This document shows positions 26,501-36,967 of a DNA stretch of 64,000 nt, in pieces. A program made the translations under genes and the position numbers. The DNA comes from Candidatus Rifleibacteriota bacterium. GTDB lineage: Bacteria; Muiribacteriota; Ozemobacteria; Ozemobacterales; Ozemobacteraceae. A model generated the notes under the pieces. The model made no database searches. It was not told where the DNA came from and was given only the letters and a program-made list of their open reading frames with translations. The DNA is taken from positions 46,964-110,963 of the forward strand of contig JANJUX010000028.1 in NCBI GenBank assembly GCA_024710355.1, written 5' to 3'. The number at the start of each line of letters is the position of its first letter. The first letter of the stretch is position 1.

Positions 26501-26914
26501 ATGATCGGAGTCGTAGTAATAACACACGGAACACTTTCTGAGCAGCTTCTTGCCACTGCTGCCCTGATCATGGGCAACCAGAAAGACGTTTATGCCGTTT
26601 CGTTCACCGCTAGAGAGTCACTCGACAACCTCAGACAGAAGGCCAATGCCGCAATCGAACCCTTCAAAACCGATGGCTGCCTGATTCTTACCGATATTAT
26701 GGGTGGCAGCGCCACCAATGTCTGTGTTGAACTGATGAAAAACGAAAAAGTCGAAGTTCTAACCGGCGCCAATCTGCCGATGCTTCTCGAAGCGATCAGC
26801 TACCGCGACGGCGCCGATCTCAAGGCGCTTGCTTCCCGCGTTCAGGCCAGCGGCGTCAAGAGCATAATCAATCTTAAAGAGTTTTTTGAAAAAAGAGCAG
26901 CAAAGAAAGCATGA
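26501..26914 (+). CDS. PTS mannose-family EIIA component
   Basis: A 137-residue cytosolic phosphocarrier of the mannose/sorbose/fructose PTS. The phosphorylated His9 lies in VITHGTLSEQLL, and LILTDIMGGSATNV and LTGANLPMLLEAI are the other family blocks. It accepts phosphate from HPr and passes it to EIIB. It overlaps the EIIB gene by 4 bases (ATGA). Confidence 0.92.
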   Translation: MIGVVVITHGTLSEQLLATAALIMGNQKDVYAVSFTARESLDNLRQKANAAIEPFKTDGCLILTDIMGGSATNVCVELMKNEKVEVLTGANLPMLLEAISYRDGADLKALASRVQASGVKSIINLKEFFEKRAAKKA

Positions 26915-27375
26915 CAACCGCTACCGCATTTTTAAGAATCGATGACCGCCTGATTCATGGTCAGGTGATTGTGGGCTGGCTGCCCGAAGTCAGGCCAGAC
27001 AAACTGGTGGTCGTCAACGACAAGATCAGCGAAGACTTCATGCGCCAGGAACTGATGGCGCTGAGCGTGCCGCCCGAAGTCGATCTGCAGTTCTACGCGA
27101 CTGCCGATATCACCGCTGACGCCGTTTCCGAAAAATCTTTCATTCTCGTGGCCTCACCGCGTGACGCCTGGGAATGCCTGCAGAAGGGTATTGTGCCGCG
27201 TCGCTTCAACGTCGGCGGCATGCATTCGCGCGACGACAAACAGGAAATCTTCGAGGCCCTGCACGTCGACGCCAACGACCGTAAGTATTTCGAGTTGATT
27301 CTCAAATCTGGAGTCAACCCGGTTTTCCAACCTACACCACAGAATGAACCTATGCCATTGGGTGACATCTTGTAA
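26911..27375 (+). CDS. PTS mannose-family EIIB component
   Basis: A 154-residue EIIB of the mannose/sorbose class. RIDDRLIHGQV places the phospho-His at residue 16, the hallmark of the family; VNDKIS and FNVGGMHSRDDKQE match conserved blocks. It transfers phosphate to sugar as it crosses EIICD. In most operons EIIC follows directly; here an ABC ATPase gene intervenes 14 bases later. Confidence 0.92.
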   Translation: MTTATAFLRIDDRLIHGQVIVGWLPEVRPDKLVVVNDKISEDFMRQELMALSVPPEVDLQFYATADITADAVSEKSFILVASPRDAWECLQKGIVPRRFNVGGMHSRDDKQEIFEALHVDANDRKYFELILKSGVNPVFQPTPQNEPMPLGDIL

Positions 27376-27389
27376 AGCGAGGGCAAAGT

Positions 27390-28505
27390 ATGGCTTCAAT
27401 CAATTTCTCAAAAGTAGTGAAAACTTATGAAGGTGCGAAGGAAGCTACCGTTAAAGGTATTGACCTGCACATCGAAGACCGCGAATTTGTCGTGCTGGTC
27501 GGGCCCTCGGGCTGCGGCAAAAGCACCAGCCTTCGCATGGTGGCCGGCCTCGAAGACATAACTTCGGGCGACATCAGAATTGGCGACGTCGTCGTCAATA
27601 ATCTGCCGCCAAAAGACCGCGATATCGCCATGGTTTTCCAGAACTATGCCCTTTATCCGCACATGAACGTCAGAGAAAACCTCTCTTTCGGCCTCAAACT
27701 GCGCAAAATCCCCGAAAACGAAATCAATCACCGCGTTCAGGAAGCCGCCAATATTCTTGGCCTGACTGATTACCTCGATCGCCTGCCGAAGCAGCTTTCC
27801 GGTGGTCAGCGCCAGCGCGTCGCTCTTGGCCGCGCTATCGTGCGCGAACCGAAGGTTTTCCTGATGGACGAACCGCTCTCTAACCTCGATGCCAAACTGC
27901 GCGTGCAGATGCGTGCCGAAATCAAGAAGCTGCATCAGCGCCTGCGCACCACCTTCGTCTATGTAACCCACGACCAGGTCGAAGCCATGACCATGGCCGA
28001 CCGCATCGTTCTTTTGCACGAAGGCATCATTCAGCAGTATGACGTGCCCGGCGTCATCTATGACCGCCCGGCCAACGTTTTCGTCGCCACTTTCATCGGT
28101 TCACCGCCGATGAACATCGTTAAAGTCAAACGCGATGACAAGGGCATGGTTCTGCAGCCCGGCAAAAACAGCGACCGCACCCACAACTGGCAGATCGCCC
28201 TCGGCGAACATTTTAACGGTGAATTCGAAAACGACATGTTTCTCGGCATCAGACCAGAACACATTCTCATCAATGCCGACAAGTCAATCCCGAGTCTCGA
28301 ATTGCCCTGCAACGTCGAACTGATCGAGCCGATGGGCGCCGAAACCTACCTCTATCTCGAATGCAATGGCCACAGCATCAACGCCCGCGTTGAGCCTTCG
28401 GTCAAGGTCGAGGTCGGTCAGAAGGTTACCGCGCATATTCCGGTCAGTCGTTTCCATCTTTTCAAACAGTCAGATACCACCAGAATCAAACGCAAAGCTG
28501 ATTGA
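27390..28505 (+). CDS. ABC sugar transporter ATPase (UgpC/MsmX/MalK type)
   Basis: A 371-residue ATPase of the carbohydrate uptake CUT1 family: Walker A GPSGCGKST, Q-loop FQNYALYPHMNV, signature LSGGQRQRVALGR, Walker B FLMDEPLSNLDAKLR and H-loop VTHDQVEAMTMADR, then a TOBE-type regulatory C-terminus from about 235 with FLGIRPEHI. Such subunits normally pair with two permeases; in some bacteria one MsmX-like ATPase serves several transporters. No permease gene is in this operon or elsewhere in the window. The ATG has GAGGG about 7 bases upstream. Confidence 0.92.
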   Translation: MASINFSKVVKTYEGAKEATVKGIDLHIEDREFVVLVGPSGCGKSTSLRMVAGLEDITSGDIRIGDVVVNNLPPKDRDIAMVFQNYALYPHMNVRENLSFGLKLRKIPENEINHRVQEAANILGLTDYLDRLPKQLSGGQRQRVALGRAIVREPKVFLMDEPLSNLDAKLRVQMRAEIKKLHQRLRTTFVYVTHDQVEAMTMADRIVLLHEGIIQQYDVPGVIYDRPANVFVATFIGSPPMNIVKVKRDDKGMVLQPGKNSDRTHNWQIALGEHFNGEFENDMFLGIRPEHILINADKSIPSLELPCNVELIEPMGAETYLYLECNGHSINARVEPSVKVEVGQKVTAHIPVSRFHLFKQSDTTRIKRKAD

Positions 28506-28545
28506 GTCTGGTGCTGAGCGTCTGCTGATCTTGCGCACCAAAGTC

Positions 28546-28569
28546 GAAGGAGGGGCAAAACCCTCCTTC
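28546..28569 (+). promoter_or_regulatory. Hairpin between the ABC ATPase and binding-protein genes
   Basis: A perfect 9-bp inverted repeat (GAAGGAGGG with CCCTCCTTC, loop GCAAAA) in the only sizeable intergenic gap of the operon (92 bases). There is no T-run, so it is not a canonical terminator. Its left arm is a Shine-Dalgarno-like purine run. It may set the mRNA ratio of binding protein to the other components; whether the HutP-like protein acts here is unknown. Confidence 0.5.
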
Positions 28570-28597
28570 TCTGACATAAAGAGGCCTGAAGCCATTG

Positions 28598-29893
28598 ATG
28601 AAAAGTTCTGCAACAGTCAATACCTCAGGAACCCGGTGGCGGTGGTTTTCTACCCTGCTGGCCGCTGTTCTGCTGCCAGGCCTGCTGCTGCTGACCGCCT
28701 GTTCCGGCGGCAGCGGTGATGCGGGGGCTTCAGGCCCGATCAAACTCGAATTCTGGAACACCATGGAAGGCGCCGAAGCGAAGGCAATGCCCGAAATCAT
28801 CAAGGATTTCTGCGCTGCCAACCCCGGTATAGAGGTCAACCAGGTTTCCGTCGAGTTCTACAAGGCTCGCGAAAAGTTCAAAGAGGCGATCAAGGCCGGT
28901 GCCGGCCCCGATTTGCTGCGTGCCGACCGCTTCTGGGTCAACGATTTCGTCAAAAACAACTGTGTTGCCGAAATTGCTGAAAAAGAAATAAAAGAAGAAC
29001 TCGAAGACATGGTGCCGATTGCCCGCGGTGTCATTACCATCGACGATAAATTCTGGGCAATTCCGGTTTCGGTCGACTGCCTGGCACTGTTCTATAACCG
29101 TGCCCACCTCAAAGAAAAGAACATCAAAGCGCCCGAAAATTTCGACGAATTTTCGGCCGCCGCCGAAGCCCTCACTGATGCCAATCTTGGCCGCTATGGC
29201 TATTTTATCTACCCGAACGGCTGGTATTTCGAACCGTTCTTTTTCGGCTTCGGCGGCCAGTATTTCTCGCCTGAGGGCGAACTGGCAATCAACTCCGACC
29301 CGGCCCGCAAGGCAATGGAATTCCTGCTGCATCTGAAAGACCGTCTCAAAGCTGTGCCGCCGGTGAATCTGCGTTCTAACGTCTACCAGACGATGATGGG
29401 CAGCTTCGGCAGCGGCCAGGTCAGCATGATTTTTTCGGGGCCGTGGGCGATCCGCACGGTCATAGCTGGTTCAGCTTTCAGGGATGACAACAACAACCTT
29501 GGCATTGCGCCTTTGCCGCAGGGGCCGCATGGCAGTTTCTCACCAACCGGCTGCCAGACCATCGTCATTGCGCGCACGACTAAACATCGCGCCGCTGCGC
29601 TTAAATTCGCCAGATACATGTTCAGCCCTGAAGTGCAGAAACGCCTGACCATGGTCAATTTCGGCCTGCCGGCACGCCGCACTGTTTTCGGCGCCCCAGA
29701 ACTCAAACAGGACCCATACCTGCAGACCTTCATCAGACAGCTGCAGACCAGTCGAAAAGTCATCAACAGCCCTTTGCGCGGCGAAATCTACGCTCCGCTC
29801 GGCGAGAAGCTCAAACAGGTTCTTAACGGCGATCTCAGCCCTGAATATGCCCTGAATGATCTCGCCAACGAGTGGAAGAACAATCACCGCTGA
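28598..29893 (+). CDS. ABC sugar-binding lipoprotein (family 1 extracellular solute-binding protein)
   Basis: A 431-residue lipoprotein: signal peptide with lipobox LTAC (lipidated Cys35), then a MalE-like periplasmic binding fold (IKLEFWNTMEGAEAKAMPEIIKDF near the N-terminus, VSVDCLALFYNRAHLKEKNI, GQVSMIFSGPWAIRTV, APLPQGPHGSFSPTGCQTIVI). It would capture an oligosaccharide or sugar outside the inner membrane for an ABC importer, yet no permease gene accompanies it and PTS EIIC follows 18 bases later. A TTG directly before the ATG could also serve as start. Confidence 0.9.
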   Translation: MKSSATVNTSGTRWRWFSTLLAAVLLPGLLLLTACSGGSGDAGASGPIKLEFWNTMEGAEAKAMPEIIKDFCAANPGIEVNQVSVEFYKAREKFKEAIKAGAGPDLLRADRFWVNDFVKNNCVAEIAEKEIKEELEDMVPIARGVITIDDKFWAIPVSVDCLALFYNRAHLKEKNIKAPENFDEFSAAAEALTDANLGRYGYFIYPNGWYFEPFFFGFGGQYFSPEGELAINSDPARKAMEFLLHLKDRLKAVPPVNLRSNVYQTMMGSFGSGQVSMIFSGPWAIRTVIAGSAFRDDNNNLGIAPLPQGPHGSFSPTGCQTIVIARTTKHRAAALKFARYMFSPEVQKRLTMVNFGLPARRTVFGAPELKQDPYLQTFIRQLQTSRKVINSPLRGEIYAPLGEKLKQVLNGDLSPEYALNDLANEWKNNHR

Positions 29894-29911
29894 GCGGATC
29901 ATGGAGACCAA

Positions 29912-30703
29912 ATGCCGGAACATCTGTTAGCCTCACTCCTGATCGCCCTGATTGGTGGTATTGTCGATCTCGATTCAACTGCCACCTGGCAGTTCATGAT
30001 CTCGCAGCCAATCGTTGCCGCGCCGCTGACCGGTCTGTTTCTCGGCAATCTGTATGGTGAAGCTGCGGCCGGGCTCAAGCTCGGGCTGATGGTCGGTGTA
30101 ATTCTCCAGCTGGTCTGGATCGAACAATTGCCTCTCGGCATGAATGTGCCCCCGGATGCGGCGCTGGCCTCGGTTCTTTCGGTCGCGCTCGGCTTCATTT
30201 CGGGGCATTCATACGAATCCTATTCTGAACGCGAGGTCTGTTACACGGTGGCGCTGCTGCTTGCCGTTGCCCTGGGTCTGCTTGGCCGCAGTCTCGACAT
30301 GTTCGTCAGGCGTCTCAATACAAGCCTCGATACCTGGGTTTGTCAGAAGGTCGAAGACAACAGCCTGTGGGCGATCGCAGTCGGCCACACTCTCGGTGGC
30401 TTTTTTACCTTCACCAAAGCCTTTATTTTCTGCTTTCTTGTTGTCTGGCTCGGCGTCGAGCCACTCAAATACTTTACCCAGACACTCAGTTTCAAGCATG
30501 GCAGCGGCTTTATCGTGGTACAGGGCCTGTTACCCGCTGTCGGTTTTGCGGTGCTCGCCAGCATGGTTCTCAAAGACCGCGATGAAATCAGGTATTTCAT
30601 CGGCGCCGTCGTCATGTTCACGCTGCTGCCGGCAAAGATTTTTCTCGCCTTCATCGCCGCCGGCATCGTCATGTACCGGGCTCATAAAGGGGTAAAAAAA
30701 TGA
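29912..30703 (+). CDS. PTS mannose-family EIIC membrane component
   Basis: A 263-residue polytopic membrane protein of the mannose/sorbose EIIC family: TWQFMISQPIVAAPLTGLFLGN, LKLGLMVGVILQLVW and LPLGMNVPPDAALASVLSVALG are the characteristic blocks. With EIID it forms the sugar channel. It overlaps the EIID gene by 4 bases. Confidence 0.9.
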   Translation: MPEHLLASLLIALIGGIVDLDSTATWQFMISQPIVAAPLTGLFLGNLYGEAAAGLKLGLMVGVILQLVWIEQLPLGMNVPPDAALASVLSVALGFISGHSYESYSEREVCYTVALLLAVALGLLGRSLDMFVRRLNTSLDTWVCQKVEDNSLWAIAVGHTLGGFFTFTKAFIFCFLVVWLGVEPLKYFTQTLSFKHGSGFIVVQGLLPAVGFAVLASMVLKDRDEIRYFIGAVVMFTLLPAKIFLAFIAAGIVMYRAHKGVKK

Positions 30704-31491
30704 GAACGCTGCCCCGCACCCTGCTTGCCCGCATCGCTTTTCGCAGTTTCTTTCTGCAGGCCTCCTGGAACTATCGCGGCATGATGAGCATGGGCTTTCT
30801 TTACGCGATCCGGCCCGGTATAGACCAGCTGCACAGCCCGGGCCCGGCACGCGAAGCCGCATATCTGCGGCATCTTGAATATTTCAATACCAACCCGTAT
30901 TTTTCTTCGGTGGTAATGGGCGTGACCCTCGCTCTCGAAGAACGCCTGAGCCGTGGCGAGATAGGTGAAGAAGTCATTCATGACACCAAAGAAGGTCTGA
31001 TGACGGCCTGTGCCGCAATTGGCGACGGCCTCTTCTGGGACAGCTGGCGCCCCTTCGTCGCCACCGTCGCTCTGGTGTTCGCACTCGGCAACTTTCTGCT
31101 GACACCCCTGATTTTTCTCGCGCTCTACAATCTGCCGCATCTGTATTTCAGATTTGCCGGTATTTTCTGGGGCTACCGCGAGGGAACCCACGTGATCAGG
31201 TCGCTGCGCCAGTTTCAGTTCCCGCAGATCCGGCAGACTCTGCGCCTCGGAACCATGGTGCTGCTTGCCTACCTGATTCCGAACCATGTCAACGTGCATA
31301 CACCCTTTCTGTTGACCAATCTGCCGCTTGAATATTTTTATTTTGGTGAAAAGGTAGTTCAGGGATTCGGCGCCCTGCTGCTGGTGACGCTTGGCACTTT
31401 TGCCTATCGCGCCAGAGTCGATGTGCTGCTGATTTCCTTTCTGTTGATGATTTTTGCCCTGGTGCTCTATCACTGGGGAATTCTGATATAA
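30700..31491 (+). CDS. PTS mannose-family EIID membrane component
   Basis: A 263-residue EIID. The N-terminal cytosolic part has RIAFRSFFLQASWNYRGMMSMGFLYAI, the hallmark of the family, followed by FFNTNPY-like and SSVVMGVTLALEE blocks and C-terminal membrane helices. It completes the mannose-type translocator with EIIC. HPr follows after 9 bases. Confidence 0.9.
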   Translation: MRTLPRTLLARIAFRSFFLQASWNYRGMMSMGFLYAIRPGIDQLHSPGPAREAAYLRHLEYFNTNPYFSSVVMGVTLALEERLSRGEIGEEVIHDTKEGLMTACAAIGDGLFWDSWRPFVATVALVFALGNFLLTPLIFLALYNLPHLYFRFAGIFWGYREGTHVIRSLRQFQFPQIRQTLRLGTMVLLAYLIPNHVNVHTPFLLTNLPLEYFYFGEKVVQGFGALLLVTLGTFAYRARVDVLLISFLLMIFALVLYHWGILI

Positions 31492-31500
31492 GGACACAGC

Positions 31501-31773
31501 ATGAAAAGAAAAGAAGTCGAGATCAGAAACAAGCTCGGGCTGCACGCGCGCCCGGCGTCTCTCGTGGTCAAGCTGGCCGGTAAATTCGAATCCGAAATCC
31601 AGCTGATCAAGGAAGACACCGAAATCAATGCCAAAAGCATTCTCGGTGTCATGATGCTTGCCGCCGGGCCGGGTCAGAAAGTCACGATCACCGCCGATGG
31701 CAACGATGAAGTCGAAGCTGTCGACGCGATTGCATCGCTCATTGACAGCGGATTTGGTGAGGAAATGGCCTGA
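31501..31773 (+). CDS. ptsH: PTS phosphocarrier HPr
   Basis: A 90-residue HPr with the PEP-dependent phosphorylation site His15 in LGLHARPAS and a regulatory Ser46 in the NAKSILGVM context recognised by HPr kinase in bacteria that have it. No hprK is in the window. Having ptsH inside a sugar-specific operon rather than a general ptsHI locus suggests a dedicated phosphorelay. It is one base from ptsI. Confidence 0.95.
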   Translation: MKRKEVEIRNKLGLHARPASLVVKLAGKFESEIQLIKEDTEINAKSILGVMMLAAGPGQKVTITADGNDEVEAVDAIASLIDSGFGEEMA

Positions 31774-31774
31774 A

Positions 31775-33469
31775 ATGCCCGAAAAAGTGCAGAAACAGTC
31801 GGTGGTTCTGACCGGTATCATCGGTTCGAGCGGCACCTGTCTTGCCCGCAGCTATGTGTTCCGCAAACGCATAGAAGTCAAACGCGAACCGGTTGCCGAA
31901 GACCAGATCGGTCACGAGCTCGAACGCTTCGAAGCGGCTATTCGTATGACGGCCGCCGATATCCATGAATTCAGGCGTCGGGCCGAAGAACGTCATGGCG
32001 AAAAATACGCCGCGATATTCGATTCACACCTGTTGATGCTCGAAGACCCGCAGTTCAAGCCGCAGATCGTTGCCCGCCTGAAAAAGGAAAAGGTCAACGT
32101 GGAAAGTATTGTCAGAGATACCGTCGATCAGCTGCAGAGCATTTTCGGGGCCATTGAAGACCCCTATCTGCGCGAACGCGCCATCGATATCAAGGATGTC
32201 GGCGACCGCCTGCTGCGACATCTCATGGGCCTCGAAGGCCCCGCTGCCGAAATCGGCAACGAACCCTACGTTCTCGTCGCCCAGGAAGTCACCCCGAGCG
32301 AAATCCTCGACTTTGCCCGCGGCGAACTCATGGGTGTCTGCCTCGATACCGGCGGAGCCACTTCGCATGTGGCAATTCTTGCCGGCGCCCTCGGAATCCC
32401 GTCGGTCTTCGGGCTGGCGAATCTTTCTCTCGTCGCGCGTACCGGCGATATGATTCTTATCGATACCCGCCGTGAATGCCGGGTTCTGCTCAAACCGGAA
32501 GAGGCAGAAATCAAGGCTTTCAAAGCCAGCCTGAAACAGAAAAGCACCGCTGTGTCCCTTTCTGATACGACGGCCGACGGCTTCAGGGTGCAGATCGGCG
32601 CCAATGTGGCGCGAACCGAAGAACTTGCCCTGCTGAAAAAACACGATATCAAACGCATTGGCCTGTTCAGAAGCGAATTTGTTTTCATGGAAAGCATGGA
32701 CCTGCCTTCCGAAAAATTTCAGTGTGATGTTTACAGCAAAGTGGTGAAGGCCGCCCCCGAAATGGCAGTGCTGCGCAGTATCGACATCGGCTCAGACAAG
32801 CCGCTCCGCTACGTGCCGCTTGCCCGCGAAGAAAACCCGGCCATGGGCTTCAGGTCAGTCAGATTTTCGCTGGCCCGCCCCGATATTCTCGTGCCGCAGC
32901 TGCGCGCCATGATCAAAGCGGCGCAGCACGGCAACTGCCGCATAATTTTTCCGATGGTTTCTGTGCCAGCCGAACTGGCTGCCATCGCCGATATCTACAA
33001 AAAAGTCGTCGATGAACTCAAGCCTGAAAAAGTGCCCGAATGGGGCATAATGCTCGAAGTGCCCTCGGCGGTGTTCATGCTCGATGAAATCAGTCGTTAT
33101 ACCCGCTATATCAGCCTCGGTACCAACGATCTGCTGCAGTTTTTCTATGCCATCGACCGCACCAACGAGAAGCTCGCCGGCCTCGCCGATCACATGTGCC
33201 CGGCGTTTCTGCGCTTTCTCAATACCTGCGTCAAAGACGCCCAGAGGCTTGGTATCAAAGTCGGTGTCTGCGGCGAAATGGCGGCTGATCCGGCCGGCTT
33301 TCTTGCTCTGCTCGCCATGGGCGTCGAAGAGTTCAGCATGCGCCCCGCCGCCGTCGAGCCCATCAAAGCCATTCTGCCCAAAGTCAGGCGCGGCGACCTG
33401 ATCGCTCAGATCGACACCCTGCTGCAGCAGGGCACCGTCGCCCAGACACTCAAAACCCTCATCGCCTGA
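31775..33469 (+). CDS. ptsI: PTS Enzyme I (PEP-protein phosphotransferase)
   Basis: A 564-residue Enzyme I, normal length for the family. The phospho-His is His198 in GGATSHVAILAGALGIPSV; the PEP-binding barrel has FRSEFVFM, GSDKPLRYVPLAREENPAMGFRS, LGTNDLLQFFYAIDRTNE and the catalytic Cys in VGVCGEMAADP. It takes phosphate from PEP and passes it to HPr. The ATG used follows ptsH by one base; longer in-frame starts overlap ptsH. Its stop abuts the converging pyrG stop with no base between. Confidence 0.95.
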   Translation: MPEKVQKQSVVLTGIIGSSGTCLARSYVFRKRIEVKREPVAEDQIGHELERFEAAIRMTAADIHEFRRRAEERHGEKYAAIFDSHLLMLEDPQFKPQIVARLKKEKVNVESIVRDTVDQLQSIFGAIEDPYLRERAIDIKDVGDRLLRHLMGLEGPAAEIGNEPYVLVAQEVTPSEILDFARGELMGVCLDTGGATSHVAILAGALGIPSVFGLANLSLVARTGDMILIDTRRECRVLLKPEEAEIKAFKASLKQKSTAVSLSDTTADGFRVQIGANVARTEELALLKKHDIKRIGLFRSEFVFMESMDLPSEKFQCDVYSKVVKAAPEMAVLRSIDIGSDKPLRYVPLAREENPAMGFRSVRFSLARPDILVPQLRAMIKAAQHGNCRIIFPMVSVPAELAAIADIYKKVVDELKPEKVPEWGIMLEVPSAVFMLDEISRYTRYISLGTNDLLQFFYAIDRTNEKLAGLADHMCPAFLRFLNTCVKDAQRLGIKVGVCGEMAADPAGFLALLAMGVEEFSMRPAAVEPIKAILPKVRRGDLIAQIDTLLQQGTVAQTLKTLIA

Positions 33470-35116
<1,647 letters not shown>

Positions 35117-35872
35117 TCAGGCGGCAGTGTCGCGCCTGGCCAGTTCGTTTCTGACCCGGTCGAGGTCGGCCTGGGTATCGACGCCGATCGAATCACGGGC
35201 GGCGGGTAAAACTCTGATTCTGATGCCGTGATACAGCGCCCGCAGCTGTTCGAGACTTTCGATTTTTTCGAGGTCGCAGGCTGGCAGTTCGAGCAGCTGC
35301 AGCAGAGTGTCACGGCGGTAACCGTAGACGCCGATATGCTTGCGCGGCGCAAAGCCGTCACGACTGCGCGGAAACGGCAACAGACTGCGCGAGAAGTAGA
35401 GAGCGTCGCCTCTGGCGTCAGTAACGAGTTTTACGGCATTCGGGTTGTTTTCGTCTTCTTCGCGCAGCGGAAAACTGAGAGTGGCCATGTTGACCGCCGG
35501 GTCAGAGAATGCGTCGGCGACGCGCCGCAGCCCTTCGCCATCGATCAGAGGCTCATCACCCTGAATGTTCACATAGACGTCGGCAGCGGTAAGTTTGGCA
35601 ACTTCGCCGATACGGCAGGTGCCTGAAGGCAGCGCCGGATCGGTGAGAAAAGCCTTGAACCCGGCCTTTTCAACGACGTCGACGATGCGCTGCGAATCGG
35701 TGGCCACCATTACCGCGTCGAAAGCGCCACTTGCCATTGCCGAGCGGGCGGTCATGACCACCAGCGGGGTGCCGCCGAGGTCGGCGAGCATTTTTTCCGG
35801 CAGCCGGGTCGAGGCAAAGCGTGCCGGAACGACGCCGACAACCGAATAACCGCGCTTATTTGCCGTTGCCAT
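35117..35872 (-). CDS. kdsB: CMP-Kdo synthetase
   Basis: A 251-residue cytidylyltransferase that activates Kdo with CTP for lipid A assembly. [21 protein letters not shown] is the CTP-binding motif, followed by [12 protein letters not shown] and [15 protein letters not shown], all diagnostic of KdsB. The start overlaps the end of the gmhA-rfaE2 gene by 17 bases; a much longer in-frame reading from 35986 would lie wholly in that gene and is rejected. Confidence 0.95.
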   Translation of the reverse strand: MATANKRGYSVVGVVPARFASTRLPEKMLADLGGTPLVVMTARSAMASGAFDAVMVATDSQRIVDVVEKAGFKAFLTDPALPSGTCRIGEVAKLTAADVYVNIQGDEPLIDGEGLRRVADAFSDPAVNMATLSFPLREEDENNPNAVKLVTDARGDALYFSRSLLPFPRSRDGFAPRKHIGVYGYRRDTLLQLLELPACDLEKIESLEQLRALYHGIRIRVLPAARDSIGVDTQADLDRVRNELARRDTAA

Positions 35873-36917
35873 TGGTGAGAATTCCTGTGGTTGAATGACC
35901 TTCGAGCAGCGGCACCACCTTGACGCAGCCGCCATGGCCGGTAACCCAGTCGGCACCGACGATGGTTGCGGGGGTGTAATCGCCACCCTTGACGAGAATT
36001 TTGGGAGTCAGCGTTTTAATAAGGTTTTCTGGTGTGTCTTCATCGAAACCGACGACATAATCGACACATTCAAGTGCTGCCAGCACCATAGCCCGGTCAG
36101 CAAAGCTGTGATAGGGGCGGGTCGGCCCCTTGAGCCGCTTGATCGAAGCGTCGGTATTCAGCCCGACAATCAGCAGTTCCCCGAACTTGCGTGATTCATT
36201 GAGCACGTAAACATGGCCCGGGTGCAGAATGTCGAAGCAGCCGTTGGTGAAAACCGCCTGATAATCTTTGAGGGCGGCTGCCAGCAGTGGCAGATCGCTG
36301 CCGCTGATAATTTTGCCGGCCGGTAGAGCCGGGGCCGGGGCTTTGCCCGGAAAAATCTCTTCTTCGATCGCCCGGCACATGCTGTGCAGCAGCAGACCGT
36401 GGATTTCCTGGATGCGCGGCGTGCGGGCCGAAGGGGCGCGAACCGTCAGATCGGCAATCTGTGACAGCTTTGAATCACGGCTGCCGGTCATGGCGATTGT
36501 CGAAATTTTCAGTTCTTTCGCGGTTTTGAAAGCTTCAACGATATTCGGCGAATTGCCGCTGGTCGAGAGGCCGATGAGCACATCGCCGGCACTGCCGAGG
36601 CCCTGTACCTGGCGTTTGAAAACCTGCTCATAACCGTAATCGTTGGCAATGGCGGTAAAAGTGGCTGACGGAGTGCAGAGTGAAACGCATGGCAGTGAGG
36701 CGCGGTCGTAACCGAAGCGCCCGACCAGCTCGCCGGCCATGTGCTCGGCATCAGAGGCAGAGCCGCCATTGCCACAGACGAGAATGCGGTGCCCGGCTTT
36801 GAGAGCACTGACCATGACATTTACCGCCGCCGCAAAGTGGTCGGCGAGCTCGGTTCGCGCGGCTGACCAGGCGGTGAGCCGCATCGCGTTCAAATCATCG
36901 AGAAAATATTTTTTCAT
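35856..36917 (-). CDS. gmhA-rfaE2: Fusion: sedoheptulose-7-phosphate isomerase (GmhA) + heptose-1-P adenylyltransferase (RfaE2)
   Basis: A 353-residue fusion of two ADP-heptose pathway enzymes. Residues about 1-195 are a SIS-fold GmhA ([54 protein letters not shown]). Residues about 215-353 are the nucleotidyltransferase half of HldE ([26 protein letters not shown], the HPGH motif, LKGPTRP, and ILVKGGDY). In E. coli the adenylyltransferase is fused to the kinase instead. GmhB phosphatase is not in the window. An in-frame GTG at 36932 lacks a ribosome site. It overlaps kdsB and follows rfaE1 after 50 bases. Confidence 0.92.
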   Translation of the reverse strand: MKKYFLDDLNAMRLTAWSAARTELADHFAAAVNVMVSALKAGHRILVCGNGGSASDAEHMAGELVGRFGYDRASLPCVSLCTPSATFTAIANDYGYEQVFKRQVQGLGSAGDVLIGLSTSGNSPNIVEAFKTAKELKISTIAMTGSRDSKLSQIADLTVRAPSARTPRIQEIHGLLLHSMCRAIEEEIFPGKAPAPALPAGKIISGSDLPLLAAALKDYQAVFTNGCFDILHPGHVYVLNESRKFGELLIVGLNTDASIKRLKGPTRPYHSFADRAMVLAALECVDYVVGFDEDTPENLIKTLTPKILVKGGDYTPATIVGADWVTGHGGCVKVVPLLEGHSTTGILTNGNGK

Positions 36918-36967
36918 TGTCGGTTCTTTCACTTCAGATCGAACCGGTTCAGCAGAGCTGAACCGGT

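Noticed and set aside
30682..31836. A 384-codon open frame antisense to EIID, HPr and the EI start
   Set aside because: Crosses three well-supported genes on the other strand and shows no coding features of its own.
35873..35986. 38 extra N-terminal codons for KdsB
   Set aside because: They lie entirely within the gmhA-rfaE2 coding region and would put unrelated sequence ahead of the universal KdsB start; the ATG at 35872 matches the family.
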